Below, piece after piece: positions 1 through 7,097 of a DNA stretch of 10,476 bases. Made by a program: the position numbers and the translations under genes. The stretch comes from an uncultured Pelagibacteraceae bacterium. Its GTDB lineage: Bacteria; Pseudomonadota; Alphaproteobacteria; Pelagibacterales; AG-422-B15. The notes under the pieces were generated by a model that did no database searches, had not been told where the DNA came from, and saw only the letters and a list, made by a program, of their open reading frames with translations. Positions within the stretch are counted from its first letter, which is position 1. Every line of letters begins with the position of its first letter. Location of the stretch: contig CABZNM010000018.1 in NCBI GenBank assembly GCA_902527075.1, forward strand, positions 1 to 10,476. The letters are read 5' to 3'.

Positions 1-888
1 ACAGATCCGGATTACTTAAAAAAACTAGAAAAATTTGGTGAATGGCTTGAGTCTCAAGATGAAGTTGTCACAGTTTCAAGTGTCGCTGATGTTATTAAAA
101 CATTAAACAAAAATATGAATGGTGGTAGCGAGGAATTTTATACTATACCTGATGATAAAGCTCTAAACGCTCAATATTTATTACTTTATGAATTATCAGT
201 TCCTTACGGTATGGATCTTAAAAATCAGATTACAAGCGATAAGTCTGAGTCAAGGATGCTTATTAGAATTAATATGGCCACTTCTAAAGAGTCAATAGCA
301 TTTAATGAAAGAACTGATAAATATATTGCAGATAATTTTGGAAGCTATAGTAGTGAAGGGATAGTTGGCATACCTATAATGATGCCTTATGTGTATAAGG
401 ATAATACGAATGGTTTAGCAAGAGGGCTTATCTTCTCTTTTATATTTATTGTATTGGTTATTGGTGTGACGCTAAGAAGTTTTAAATTTGGTCTTATAAG
501 CATAATACCAAACGTTGTTCCGTTTATACTTTCATATGGAATTTTAGCCTTGTTTACAAATATTGTGACATTTAGTCATACAATATCTATTCTTATTTCT
601 CTTGGTTTAGTGGTCGATGCTACGATTCATTTTCTAACTAAGTTTAAAAAAGCAAATGCGCTAAATCTTTCAATGTATGACTCAATACAATATTGTTTCA
701 AGTATGTTGGATTCCCAATAATTGTAGCATCTGTATGTCTTTTCAGCGGATTTTTATTTTTATTACAATCTAGCTTTCAAACAAATTATATACTAGGTGG
801 AATGTGCGCACTCATTATCATAATAGCACTAATAATTGATCTTTTATTACTTCCAGCTTTACTTTTACTTTTCGGGAAAAAGACATAA
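1..888 (+). CDS. RND/MMPL-family membrane transporter, C-terminal part (partial at 5' end)
   Basis: The reading frame is open from the first base, so this is the last 295 codons of a longer gene; the Met at 115 is internal. Codons 1 to about 135 form a soluble periplasmic-type domain. From about codon 137 there are five or six hydrophobic segments, with the polar intramembrane motif GLVVDATIHF near codons 202-211. This is the layout of the second half of COG1033-type MMPL/RND permeases, which usually read VDDTIHF; here the second Asp is Ala. Relatives with known cargo, such as HpnN and the MmpL proteins, move lipids or other hydrophobic molecules out of the inner membrane using the proton gradient. 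The stop lies 9 bases before a LolA-like gene, which in turn precedes a beta-barrel gene, so a trans-envelope lipid export role is inferred. The family call is solid; the substrate is unknown. Confidence 0.85.
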   Translation, partial: TDPDYLKKLEKFGEWLESQDEVVTVSSVADVIKTLNKNMNGGSEEFYTIPDDKALNAQYLLLYELSVPYGMDLKNQITSDKSESRMLIRINMATSKESIAFNERTDKYIADNFGSYSSEGIVGIPIMMPYVYKDNTNGLARGLIFSFIFIVLVIGVTLRSFKFGLISIIPNVVPFILSYGILALFTNIVTFSHTISILISLGLVVDATIHFLTKFKKANALNLSMYDSIQYCFKYVGFPIIVASVCLFSGFLFLLQSSFQTNYILGGMCALIIIIALIIDLLLLPALLLLFGKKT

Positions 889-897
889 ATTTAAACA

Positions 898-1686
898 ATG
901 AAAAATATTATTTTCATCATCTCTATCTTTATTTTTTTTACAAGCTATTTGATAGCTGAAACAAGTGAAGAAAAAGGGTTATCAATCGCCAAAAAATCAT
1001 ATGAAAGCACAAGAGGTTTTGTCGATAGTCAATCTGATCAATTAATGATTTTAATAGACCCAAAGGGTAATGAAGTTACACGTGAAATATCTGGCAAAAC
1101 TTATGAAAATACCGATGTCAGTGATGGCGATAAATCAATTATATTTTTTAACAAGCCAAAAGATGTAGAGGGTACCGTTTTATTGTCTCACACACATGTA
1201 AATGATGATGATGATCAGTGGCTATATCTGCCTGCCTTAGGTCGTGTAAAAAGAATATCCTCAAGTAATAAGTCAGGCGCTTTTATGGGCAGTGAAATTG
1301 CCTTTGAAGATTTTTCAGGGTCTGATTACAGAAAATATGATTGGAATTATCTGGGTGAAGAAGAGTATCAAGGCAGTACTTGCTACAAACTTGAGTCCTT
1401 TCCGAAATATAAAAACTCTGGATATACTCGCCGAATAGGTCTTATTGATGAAAATCTTAGAAGTAGGAAGATTGACTTTTATGATCGTAAAGATCAATTA
1501 CTCAAAACAATTTATTTCGAAGATTATCAATTATATAACAATAGAATCTGGAATGCAGATACATTTAGGGTAGAAAATCACCAAACAAAAAATGTCACTG
1601 TGTATAAGTGGATTAATCGCAAATTAAATGTTGGTATAAATCCCAAGGATTTTGAAAAATCAAATTTATTAAGACTAGTAGATTAA
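898..1686 (+). CDS. Outer membrane lipoprotein-sorting protein family (LolA-like fold), periplasmic
   Basis: This is a 262-residue secreted protein. Residues 1-20 form a signal peptide (Lys-Asn, a hydrophobic core, then LIA before Glu21, with likely cleavage after Ala20). The mature part has the marks of the COG2834/LolA_like family that accompanies MMPL permeases: a DDQWLYLPALGRVKRI block at 105-120, a GSEIAFEDFSG block at 131-141, and alternating beta-strand segments to the C-terminus. LolA-fold proteins have an open beta-barrel cavity that holds acyl chains. Here the protein is probably a periplasmic shuttle between the upstream permease and the downstream outer-membrane barrel, not the housekeeping LolA of the Lol pathway; that is inference from context. 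There are 9 bases to the upstream gene and 4 to the downstream one. No clear Shine-Dalgarno precedes the ATG, but the signal peptide fixes the start. Confidence 0.82.
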   Translation: MKNIIFIISIFIFFTSYLIAETSEEKGLSIAKKSYESTRGFVDSQSDQLMILIDPKGNEVTREISGKTYENTDVSDGDKSIIFFNKPKDVEGTVLLSHTHVNDDDDQWLYLPALGRVKRISSSNKSGAFMGSEIAFEDFSGSDYRKYDWNYLGEEEYQGSTCYKLESFPKYKNSGYTRRIGLIDENLRSRKIDFYDRKDQLLKTIYFEDYQLYNNRIWNADTFRVENHQTKNVTVYKWINRKLNVGINPKDFEKSNLLRLVD

Positions 1687-1690
1687 TAAT

Positions 1691-2878
1691 ATGATTAAGA
1701 AGAAATTCTTTTTCTTAATAATTATCTTAGTTGTTCTAAGTTACTTTAAATCTTCATATGCAGTTGAGTATAAGTTGTATGGGTTCATTCAACCAGAATA
1801 TACCCAATTTTTAAATGGAGATGGTGCTCATGGTCAAAAAAATAAAAATAGCTCAATATTTGCCCAGGGAAACTATGTTGCTTACCTTAACGATGGAAAT
1901 TCTAAATTTTCATTAAGAGCCAATGCCAGATTGGATGAAAATGATACAAAACTTAATTACTTCGATTTTCAAAAATTTAAGTATGAATATTATTTTGAAG
2001 ATACCACAATAAAAATTGGAATTGATAAAATCTACTGGGGTGTAAATGAAAGTTTTAAAATTGTAGATATAATTAATCAATCTAACATTGCTGAAGATAT
2101 TACTGGAACAGAAAAATTTGGACAACCAATGATTTCAATCACTCAGGTATATGATTTTGGAGTTTTTGATTTTTATATTTTACCATACTCACGTGAAAGG
2201 GTCTTTCCTGGTACTAAAGGGAGACCAAGACTCACATATGAAATTGATTACAATTCAACATTATATGAGTCTTCGTTGAAGGAAAATAAAATAGGTGGTG
2301 CATTAAGATTTTCGAAAGTAATCGATGACTTCGATCTTGGTCTCACACATTATTTTGGAACTGCTAGAAATCCAGAATTAAATATTAATCCAAGTTCACT
2401 TAAATTAGAACCGTATTATCCAATACTAAGTCAAACTGGAATTGATATACAAGCAACTATTGACTCTTGTCTGTATAAACTTGAAGCAGTGGCAGCAAAC
2501 AAAAATTCTGAGAGGCATACGAGTTTGGCTGGTGGGATAGAATATACATTTTATCAGATTAATAATAGCTCAGCAGATCTTGGAATAATTACAGAAATCA
2601 TGTTAGATGATCGGAATGACTATTTCCTTAATAATGAAACGGCTATTGGATTACGACTTACATTAAATGATTTGAACGGTACATCATTGTTAACAGGGGC
2701 TTCTCTAGATAATAATGGAGAATCAAATAGATTTTTCTCAGAATTTGAAACAAGACTTAGTGATGACTCAAAGCTTTTTGTAGATGCAGCTATAAATGGT
2801 CACATAAATAAAAATGACTTTACTTATGCATTTAAACAGGACTCCAGTTTGAATTTGAAGTTTGCTAGATATTTTTAA
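1691..2878 (+). CDS. Outer-membrane beta-barrel protein partnered with the MMPL/LolA-like pair
   Basis: This is a 395-residue protein with a classic signal peptide (three Lys, a hydrophobic core, then SSYA, with likely cleavage after Ala24). The mature part is rich in alternating aromatic/polar strands (KLYGFIQPEY, FSLRANARLD, KIGIDKIYWG), has no long hydrophobic helix, and ends in Tyr-Phe, the usual C-terminal signal for Bam-assembled barrels. The stretch at 109-148, with WGVNESFKIVDIINQ and FGQPMISI, resembles a conserved block I associate with DUF1302-like barrels found next to MMPL and LolA-like genes; this is from memory and needs a profile search. It probably forms the outer-membrane end of the three-gene module. 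It is the last gene of the operon, and its stop overlaps the convergent acyl-CoA synthetase stop. Cargo is unknown; alternatives are a porin or an alginate-export-like barrel. Confidence 0.72.
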   Translation: MIKKKFFFLIIILVVLSYFKSSYAVEYKLYGFIQPEYTQFLNGDGAHGQKNKNSSIFAQGNYVAYLNDGNSKFSLRANARLDENDTKLNYFDFQKFKYEYYFEDTTIKIGIDKIYWGVNESFKIVDIINQSNIAEDITGTEKFGQPMISITQVYDFGVFDFYILPYSRERVFPGTKGRPRLTYEIDYNSTLYESSLKENKIGGALRFSKVIDDFDLGLTHYFGTARNPELNINPSSLKLEPYYPILSQTGIDIQATIDSCLYKLEAVAANKNSERHTSLAGGIEYTFYQINNSSADLGIITEIMLDDRNDYFLNNETAIGLRLTLNDLNGTSLLTGASLDNNGESNRFFSEFETRLSDDSKLFVDAAINGHINKNDFTYAFKQDSSLNLKFARYF

Positions 2879-4671
2879 ATTCTTACTTCTTGATTGTTTA
2901 TTTTATTAAAAAGTCCGTCATCTAACTGAACATAATTTTCATTCTCATTAGAAGCAAAATACAGAGGGTCAGCTACTTTATTTGGATCAAAACCTTCATT
3001 AGCGAGATCATTTTTTTTGTACTTAAAAGTACCCGTTTTTTCTATTTCAGGACTTAAACGAATGAAAACTGGCACAGAATATTTTGGAAGCTGATCACAC
3101 AAATAGTCATATAACCCCTCCAAATTAAAACTGTCATCAACCACTATTGAAGCCATTCCAGCCCGTCCATCTTGATTTGGAACCAAAACACCATAAACGT
3201 TAGCTTCTTTTACGCCTTTGTATGTAGAAATTACCTCACCGACTTCACTTGTAGCTACATTCTCTGATTTCCATCTAAAGGTGTCACCTATTCTATCAAC
3301 AAAATATAAATAACCATCTTTATCTTTTTTCAGAAGGTCTCCAGAAGTAAACCATCTATCGCCTTTTTCAAAAACATCTTTAAGAATTTTTTTGTTCGTT
3401 GCTTCTTCATTTGTATATCCCTCAAATCTTCCACTTATTGCATCATCATCAGGTATCTTGCCGACAGCTTCGCCTGCCTCATCAAAGTCACATTCAATAC
3501 ATAGTCCATCACTATTTCTGATTTGGACCTCTTCATTTACATCAAACTTTATAATTCTAACTTGCATTAAATTTTGTAAATAAGGAGGAATTCTTCCAAT
3601 AGCTCCAAATTTGCTATCAATATTAAACAGACTAATATTGCCTTCAGAGGACCCATAAAACTCAACTATATTATCTATCCCATATCTTGATTGAAATTCT
3701 GTCCAAACTTCAGGTCTTAAACCATTTCCAAGAATACCTTGAATTTGATGCTTTCGATCATACTCGGTTGGTTTTGTATTAATCAAATACCTAAGCATCT
3801 CACCAATGTAAGTAAAATGAGTAGCCTTATACTTAACACAATCTTCCCAAAATTTATCAGCCGAGAATTTCTTTCTTAGTACTAAGCAGCCACCAAATAA
3901 AAGTGCGGATGTGACTCCTATTGCTCCACCTGTAGCATGATAAAGTGGTAAAACCATGTAGTTTTTACTTTTTTCATTCATGTAAAGGCCTTTTTTTTGA
4001 ATAGACCCTGAAGCAATAAATCTTAAATGACTAAACTTAGATGCTTTTGGTAATCCTGTGGTTCCACTGGTATAAACATATAAGAACGGATCTGTATTTT
4101 CTAAACCTTCCCTATGTGTTCTTTTAGGTCTTGATGTTGACGATGAAACCAACTCAGTATCGAAGCTATTAAAACCTTGCACTTTGTCACCTTGCACATA
4201 GACGTCTGGATATCCTTCAATTTCAGACTGGGACGATGAAAAATTGTCTATTAACTCAGAGTCAACAAACACTGACTTACACTTTGATGTATTAATACAA
4301 TGAGCAAGTGATTTACCCTTTATGTTTGAGTTGAGTAATGCAATTGTTGCTCCTATTTTTGAGAAACCATACCAAAAAATAATATACTCTGGTCTATTTT
4401 CCATCAGAAGTGAAACGACATCACCTCTTTTATATCCCTTTTGAATCGCCCAATTTGCTATTTTGTTAGCTTTTTCCTCAAGTTCTTGATATGTAATTTT
4501 TTGATCCTCAAACTCGATCGCTATATTTTTTGGTGTTTTAGTGACTTGCTTTTCAAGCTCGTCCGCTAATGTCACACTTCTATCTTTATCTAATTCATTT
4601 ACTTTTCTTTTGAAAAAAATTGCAAAGCCAATCCATTTCATTTCACGTTTAATCTTTTGAAATATATTCAT
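2875..4671 (-). CDS. Long/very-long-chain acyl-CoA synthetase, FATP/VLACS (SLC27-like) type
   Basis: This 598-residue ANL-superfamily adenylating enzyme makes acyl-CoA from a fatty acid, ATP and CoA. The visible motifs are the P-loop-like YVYTSGTTGLPKA at 198-210, YGSSEGN at 339-345, TSGDL at 442-446 with the ribose-binding Asp445, the hinge stretch DRIGDTFRWKSENVATSEV at 459-477, and TGTFKYKK at 547-553 with the likely adenylation lysine Lys550. YGSxEGN and DRxGDTFRWKxENV are signatures of fatty acid transport proteins and very-long-chain synthetases, not of classical FadD. The length matches that family. The start is 5 bases after the pabC stop and has AAGGA at 4683-4687, 11 bases upstream, so it is probably translated from the pabBC transcript. 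The stop overlaps that of the convergent barrel gene by 4 bases. Exact chain-length preference cannot be read from the sequence. Confidence 0.92.
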   Translation of the reverse strand: MNIFQKIKREMKWIGFAIFFKRKVNELDKDRSVTLADELEKQVTKTPKNIAIEFEDQKITYQELEEKANKIANWAIQKGYKRGDVVSLLMENRPEYIIFWYGFSKIGATIALLNSNIKGKSLAHCINTSKCKSVFVDSELIDNFSSSQSEIEGYPDVYVQGDKVQGFNSFDTELVSSSTSRPKRTHREGLENTDPFLYVYTSGTTGLPKASKFSHLRFIASGSIQKKGLYMNEKSKNYMVLPLYHATGGAIGVTSALLFGGCLVLRKKFSADKFWEDCVKYKATHFTYIGEMLRYLINTKPTEYDRKHQIQGILGNGLRPEVWTEFQSRYGIDNIVEFYGSSEGNISLFNIDSKFGAIGRIPPYLQNLMQVRIIKFDVNEEVQIRNSDGLCIECDFDEAGEAVGKIPDDDAISGRFEGYTNEEATNKKILKDVFEKGDRWFTSGDLLKKDKDGYLYFVDRIGDTFRWKSENVATSEVGEVISTYKGVKEANVYGVLVPNQDGRAGMASIVVDDSFNLEGLYDYLCDQLPKYSVPVFIRLSPEIEKTGTFKYKKNDLANEGFDPNKVADPLYFASNENENYVQLDDGLFNKINNQEVRI

Positions 4672-4676
4672 TTAAT

Positions 4677-5492
4677 CTATATTCCTTGAGCTTGCATAAA
4701 GTTATCTAAAACGGTAATACCTTTAAAATTATTCATTTTAATACTATTAATTTTTGAAACAGGTCTAAGTACAAAAACACTATTTGATACAAAGATCTCT
4801 TCACATTTAATAAGATTATCAAATGTTATGCTTTTTACTGCAACCTTTTTTTTTCTTACTAGAAAATCCCTTACAGCACCATTTAATACACCATCAGATA
4901 AAGGGGGTGTAAAAAAGCAGTTATTTTTACGGTAATATATGTTTGATGTAGAGCAACATGTGACTTTTTCTCTAAAATTAAGAAAGAGCACATCATCAAA
5001 TTGAGCTTCCTGCGCTCTATTTTTTTCAAGAATATTATCGATATAATTTATTGTTTTTAATTTACTCGATAAAGAAGTTTCATTTCTGATCGTTTTTGCT
5101 AACTTGATTTTAAGAGGTTTTAATCTTAAATCCTGAGATAATTTCAATGCTTTTATTGATAAATTTGATGTCGAAAATCTATTGAAGTCTAATCCACGGA
5201 TATCAGACTCTCTCGTTAAGGTTATTCTTACTACAGCTGAAGTATGAGCTAATTTATTTTTATTAATTAGCTCTAAAATTATTTTTTTGAATGCCTTTTT
5301 ATTTAAGTTGAATTTTATTTTTGTATAAAATGCACTAGTTTTTAGTCTTTTAAAATGAAAATCATAAAAAATTAATTCATGATTTTGATATAAGATTGTG
5401 TCGTATAAACCATCCCCCAACTGGTAACCTCGATCATCAACAGAAATAATCTTTTTATTTCTTTTAAATTCTCCATTGAAATATATAATCAT
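4677..5492 (-). CDS. pabC: Class IV PLP aminotransferase-fold protein, probable 4-amino-4-deoxychorismate lyase
   Basis: This 271-residue fold-type IV PLP enzyme has the N-terminal YFNGEF and VDDRGYQLGDGLYDTI (18-33), the family opening. The PLP lysine is Lys146 in KTINY (146-150), followed by DNILEKNRAQE; VTCCSTSNIYY (177-187) and the TPPLSDGVLNGAVRDF region (195-210) follow. PabC splits aminodeoxychorismate into p-aminobenzoate and pyruvate for folate synthesis. The assignment over D-amino-acid or branched-chain aminotransferase rests mainly on the context: its ATG overlaps the pabB stop in an ATGA, so the two are translationally coupled. In most family members the residue after VT is Glu, which contacts the pyridine nitrogen of PLP (VTECCAANLF in E. 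coli PabC, from memory); here it is Cys179. No Shine-Dalgarno is visible, which fits coupling. Confidence 0.84.
   Translation of the reverse strand: MIIYFNGEFKRNKKIISVDDRGYQLGDGLYDTILYQNHELIFYDFHFKRLKTSAFYTKIKFNLNKKAFKKIILELINKNKLAHTSAVVRITLTRESDIRGLDFNRFSTSNLSIKALKLSQDLRLKPLKIKLAKTIRNETSLSSKLKTINYIDNILEKNRAQEAQFDDVLFLNFREKVTCCSTSNIYYRKNNCFFTPPLSDGVLNGAVRDFLVRKKKVAVKSITFDNLIKCEEIFVSNSVFVLRPVSKINSIKMNNFKGITVLDNFMQAQGI
4683..4687 (-). promoter_or_regulatory. Possible ribosome binding site of the acyl-CoA synthetase gene
   Basis: AAGGA on the minus strand lies 11 bases before the ATG at 4671, inside the last codons of pabC. It is one of very few recognisable Shine-Dalgarno sequences in the window. 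The spacing is slightly long, so the assignment is tentative. Confidence 0.4.
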
Positions 5493-6922
5493 TTTTGATT
5501 AATATTACTTGATTGTTTGATAATTTTTTTTCTATTTTTTCTTAAAATATTTTCAATTTTATCAATAGATTCTTGATACTCACTTTCAGCATTAGAATCA
5601 GATACTATACCTCCCCCACAGTTTATAGATATTGTGTCATCTGTAATTGTGAGCGTTCTAATTGGGATGTTAAAGTCAGAGTCCTTTGAAAACGAAATAA
5701 ATCCAATTGCTCCACAATAAACGCCTCTTCTGTTGTTTTCTAATTCAGATATGATTTCCATTGCTCTTATTTTTGGGGCTCCAGTAATTGAACCACCAGG
5801 TAAAGTTGCAAAAAGAAGATCAATTGCATCCAATTTTTCTGATAGCAAACCCTTTATAGTTGATACAAGATGATGAACATTCTTGTAAGACTTAATTTTA
5901 GCTAATTCTGTAACTTTCACTGACCCTTTTTTACTTACTCTTGATATGTCATTTCTTAAAACATCAACTATCATGAGATTTTCAGCTATATTTTTTTCAC
6001 TTGAAGATAGTTCTTCTTTCAGCTGGTTATCAGTAACAGGATCGTCACTTCTCTTGATTGTGCCTTTAATAGGAGATGTAGTTATAATGTTATTATTTAA
6101 TTTTATAAAACGCTCTGGAGAAAATGAACATATAGTGAATGACCCAAAATTTAAAAATGCTGAAAATGGAGTACAAGTTTTATTTCTAAATTTTAAATAG
6201 ATATTATTGTGTGGAACTAACTTAGTATTTTTGGACCAAAAACCATGGGTAAAATTTGCTTGAAAAATATCACCTTGTTCAATGTATTTCTTAATAATGT
6301 TAATTTTTCTTTTGTATTCCTTTTTTGGCGTTTCTTGAAACCATTTTAGATTGCCAAGGTTCTTACGTGCTCTTGGAATATATGATAATTTGTATCGAGA
6401 TAGAATTTCTTTTCTCCTTATATCGTGAGTAACGCTATTATTTGAGAGTTTTAAATGGTCTAAATTTATAGAAAATAGAAATGCTTTTTTTAGTTTTAGA
6501 TCAAAAGCAATAACAATATCAAATAATCCAAATTGAAAATCAGGGTATTTATTTACCTTATTAGCTATTTGTTTTACGTTCTCGATATTCAAACAAAGAT
6601 CATAAGTAACATATCCTGAAAGCCCACATTGGAAAGGAGGAGCTCTTCTAACTTTTGTATGAGAGCATTTTTTTAGAATATTTTTAAAATAATTTTTTAT
6701 TCCATCTTTAATTTCAATATCATCTTTATACAGCTTTTTATTTTCAATTTTAAAATTACATAATGGACTAATTGCAAGATATGAATAACGATTGATTTCA
6801 GATTGCTCACCTGCGCTGTCTAAGAAAATGATATTAGAGTAAGACTCAAATTTTTTCCAAACCTCAACTGGTTCAATGTAATCAAGTCTAGATACTTTAA
6901 ATTTGCTTTCTTTGGTTTTCAT
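5489..6922 (-). CDS. pabB: Aminodeoxychorismate synthase component I
   Basis: This 477-residue chorismate-binding enzyme turns chorismate plus ammonia into 4-amino-4-deoxychorismate, the first step to p-aminobenzoate and folate. The N-terminal domain has FLDSAGE and RYSYLAISP (33-53). The catalytic domain has GDIFQANFTHGF (217-228), PIKGTIKRS (284-292), IVDVLRNDISRV (318-329), HHLVST (350-355), LPGGSITGAPKIRAMEI (374-390) and CGGGIVSDSNAESEYQ (435-450). Lys286 in PIKGT marks PabB; anthranilate synthases have Ala or another residue there. There is no glutaminase domain, so a PabA/TrpG partner must be encoded elsewhere. The frame runs upstream to 6970, but that extension would translate the tRNA gene, so the start is the ATG at 6922, which also fits the family's N-terminus. 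It lies 6 bases after the tRNA CCA, with no leader of its own. Its stop overlaps pabC. Confidence 0.95.
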   Translation of the reverse strand: MKTKESKFKVSRLDYIEPVEVWKKFESYSNIIFLDSAGEQSEINRYSYLAISPLCNFKIENKKLYKDDIEIKDGIKNYFKNILKKCSHTKVRRAPPFQCGLSGYVTYDLCLNIENVKQIANKVNKYPDFQFGLFDIVIAFDLKLKKAFLFSINLDHLKLSNNSVTHDIRRKEILSRYKLSYIPRARKNLGNLKWFQETPKKEYKRKINIIKKYIEQGDIFQANFTHGFWSKNTKLVPHNNIYLKFRNKTCTPFSAFLNFGSFTICSFSPERFIKLNNNIITTSPIKGTIKRSDDPVTDNQLKEELSSSEKNIAENLMIVDVLRNDISRVSKKGSVKVTELAKIKSYKNVHHLVSTIKGLLSEKLDAIDLLFATLPGGSITGAPKIRAMEIISELENNRRGVYCGAIGFISFSKDSDFNIPIRTLTITDDTISINCGGGIVSDSNAESEYQESIDKIENILRKNRKKIIKQSSNINQK

Positions 6923-6928
6923 TTTTTT

Positions 6929-7013
6929 TGGTAGGGATATCCGGAGTCGAACCGGAACGCCCGAAGGCACCAGATTTTGAGTCTGGCGCGTCTACCAATT
7001 CCGCCATATCCCC
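6929..7013 (-). tRNA. tRNA-Leu (anticodon CAA)
   Basis: A type II tRNA folds cleanly on the minus strand. The acceptor stem is GGGGATA with TATCCCT. U8 is present, the D arm is GCG/CGC around GAATTGGTAGA, and the anticodon stem is CCAGA/TCTGG with loop CTCAAAA, giving anticodon CAA at 6979-6977 (reads UUG). The long variable arm is GCC-TTCG-GGC, and the T arm is TCCGG/CCGGA with loop TTCGACT. The discriminator is A and the CCA is encoded (6931-6929). The long variable arm and A73 agree with leucine identity. Pair 1-72 is a G-U wobble. The gene sits immediately upstream of pabB and may share its transcript. Confidence 0.97.
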
Positions 7014-7024
7014 AATTTTTCATC

Positions 7025-7030
7025 ATAATA
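7025..7030 (-). promoter_or_regulatory. Candidate -10 box for the tRNA-Leu/pabB transcript
   Basis: TATTAT on the minus strand, one mismatch from TATAAT, ends 11 bases before the first base of the tRNA. That would give a leader of about 4 bases, usual for tRNA genes. The -35 is poor (TTTCAG-like at about the right distance). In such AT-rich DNA, chance matches are common. Confidence 0.35.
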
Positions 7031-7036
7031 ACAGAC

Positions 7037-7042
7037 TATAAT
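7037..7042 (+). promoter_or_regulatory. Candidate -10 box for the dedA-dsbB-coq7 operon
   Basis: A perfect TATAAT lies on the plus strand about 55 bases before the dedA ATG. It would start transcription near 7049 and give a leader of about 50 bases that contains the 10-base tandem repeat. No convincing -35 lies 16-18 bases upstream, and the upstream space runs into the tRNA gene, so confidence is low. Confidence 0.3.
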
Positions 7043-7052
7043 TACTACTGAA

Positions 7053-7072
7053 ATAAAAGTTTATAAAAGTTT
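7053..7072. repeat. Perfect tandem repeat of 10 bases (ATAAAAGTTT, two copies)
   Basis: ATAAAAGTTT occurs twice head to tail, at 7053-7062 and 7063-7072, with no mismatch. A period of 10 bases is about one helical turn, so a regulator could contact both copies on one DNA face. It lies in the divergent promoter region, downstream of the candidate plus-strand -10 and upstream of the minus-strand one. It could also be a chance product of AT-rich sequence. Confidence 0.75.
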
Positions 7073-7097
7073 AATATGATACTATACATTTTTTAAG

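Larger units (their letters stand above)
7014..7097. promoter_or_regulatory. Divergent intergenic region between tRNA-Leu/pabBC and dedA-dsbB-coq7
   Basis: This is the longest gap between genes in the window, at 84 bases, and it separates two divergent transcription units, so it should hold promoters for both. It is very AT-rich. I see candidate -10 boxes on both strands and a tandem repeat, listed separately. I see no ORF, no stable hairpin and no riboswitch-like fold. Confidence 0.6.

Noticed and set aside
115..117. ATG at 115 as the start of the permease gene
   Set aside because: The same frame is open from base 1 with protein-like sequence, and MMPL permeases are far longer; this is an internal Met.
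1..888. Drug efflux pump of the AcrB type
   Set aside because: The visible half is too short and has the MMPL/COG1033 pattern; no membrane-fusion or TolC-like gene follows, but LolA-like and barrel genes do.
2862..2884. Possible hairpin terminator (GAATTT ... AAATTC) at the convergent junction
   Set aside because: Only six A/T-rich pairs with a loop of about 20 bases and a mismatch outside; too weak.
5946..6200. Plus-strand open frame inside pabB, and similar antisense frames at 1315-1497, 1913-2125, 3392-3583, 7136-7345 and 8385-8585
   Set aside because: All lie fully inside well-supported genes on the other strand and lack recognisable motifs; they are chance shadows.
6923..6970. A 16-residue N-terminal extension of pabB with a Met at 6970
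   Set aside because: It would translate half of the tRNA-Leu gene. The ATG at 6922 gives the usual PabB N-terminus and lies just outside the tRNA.
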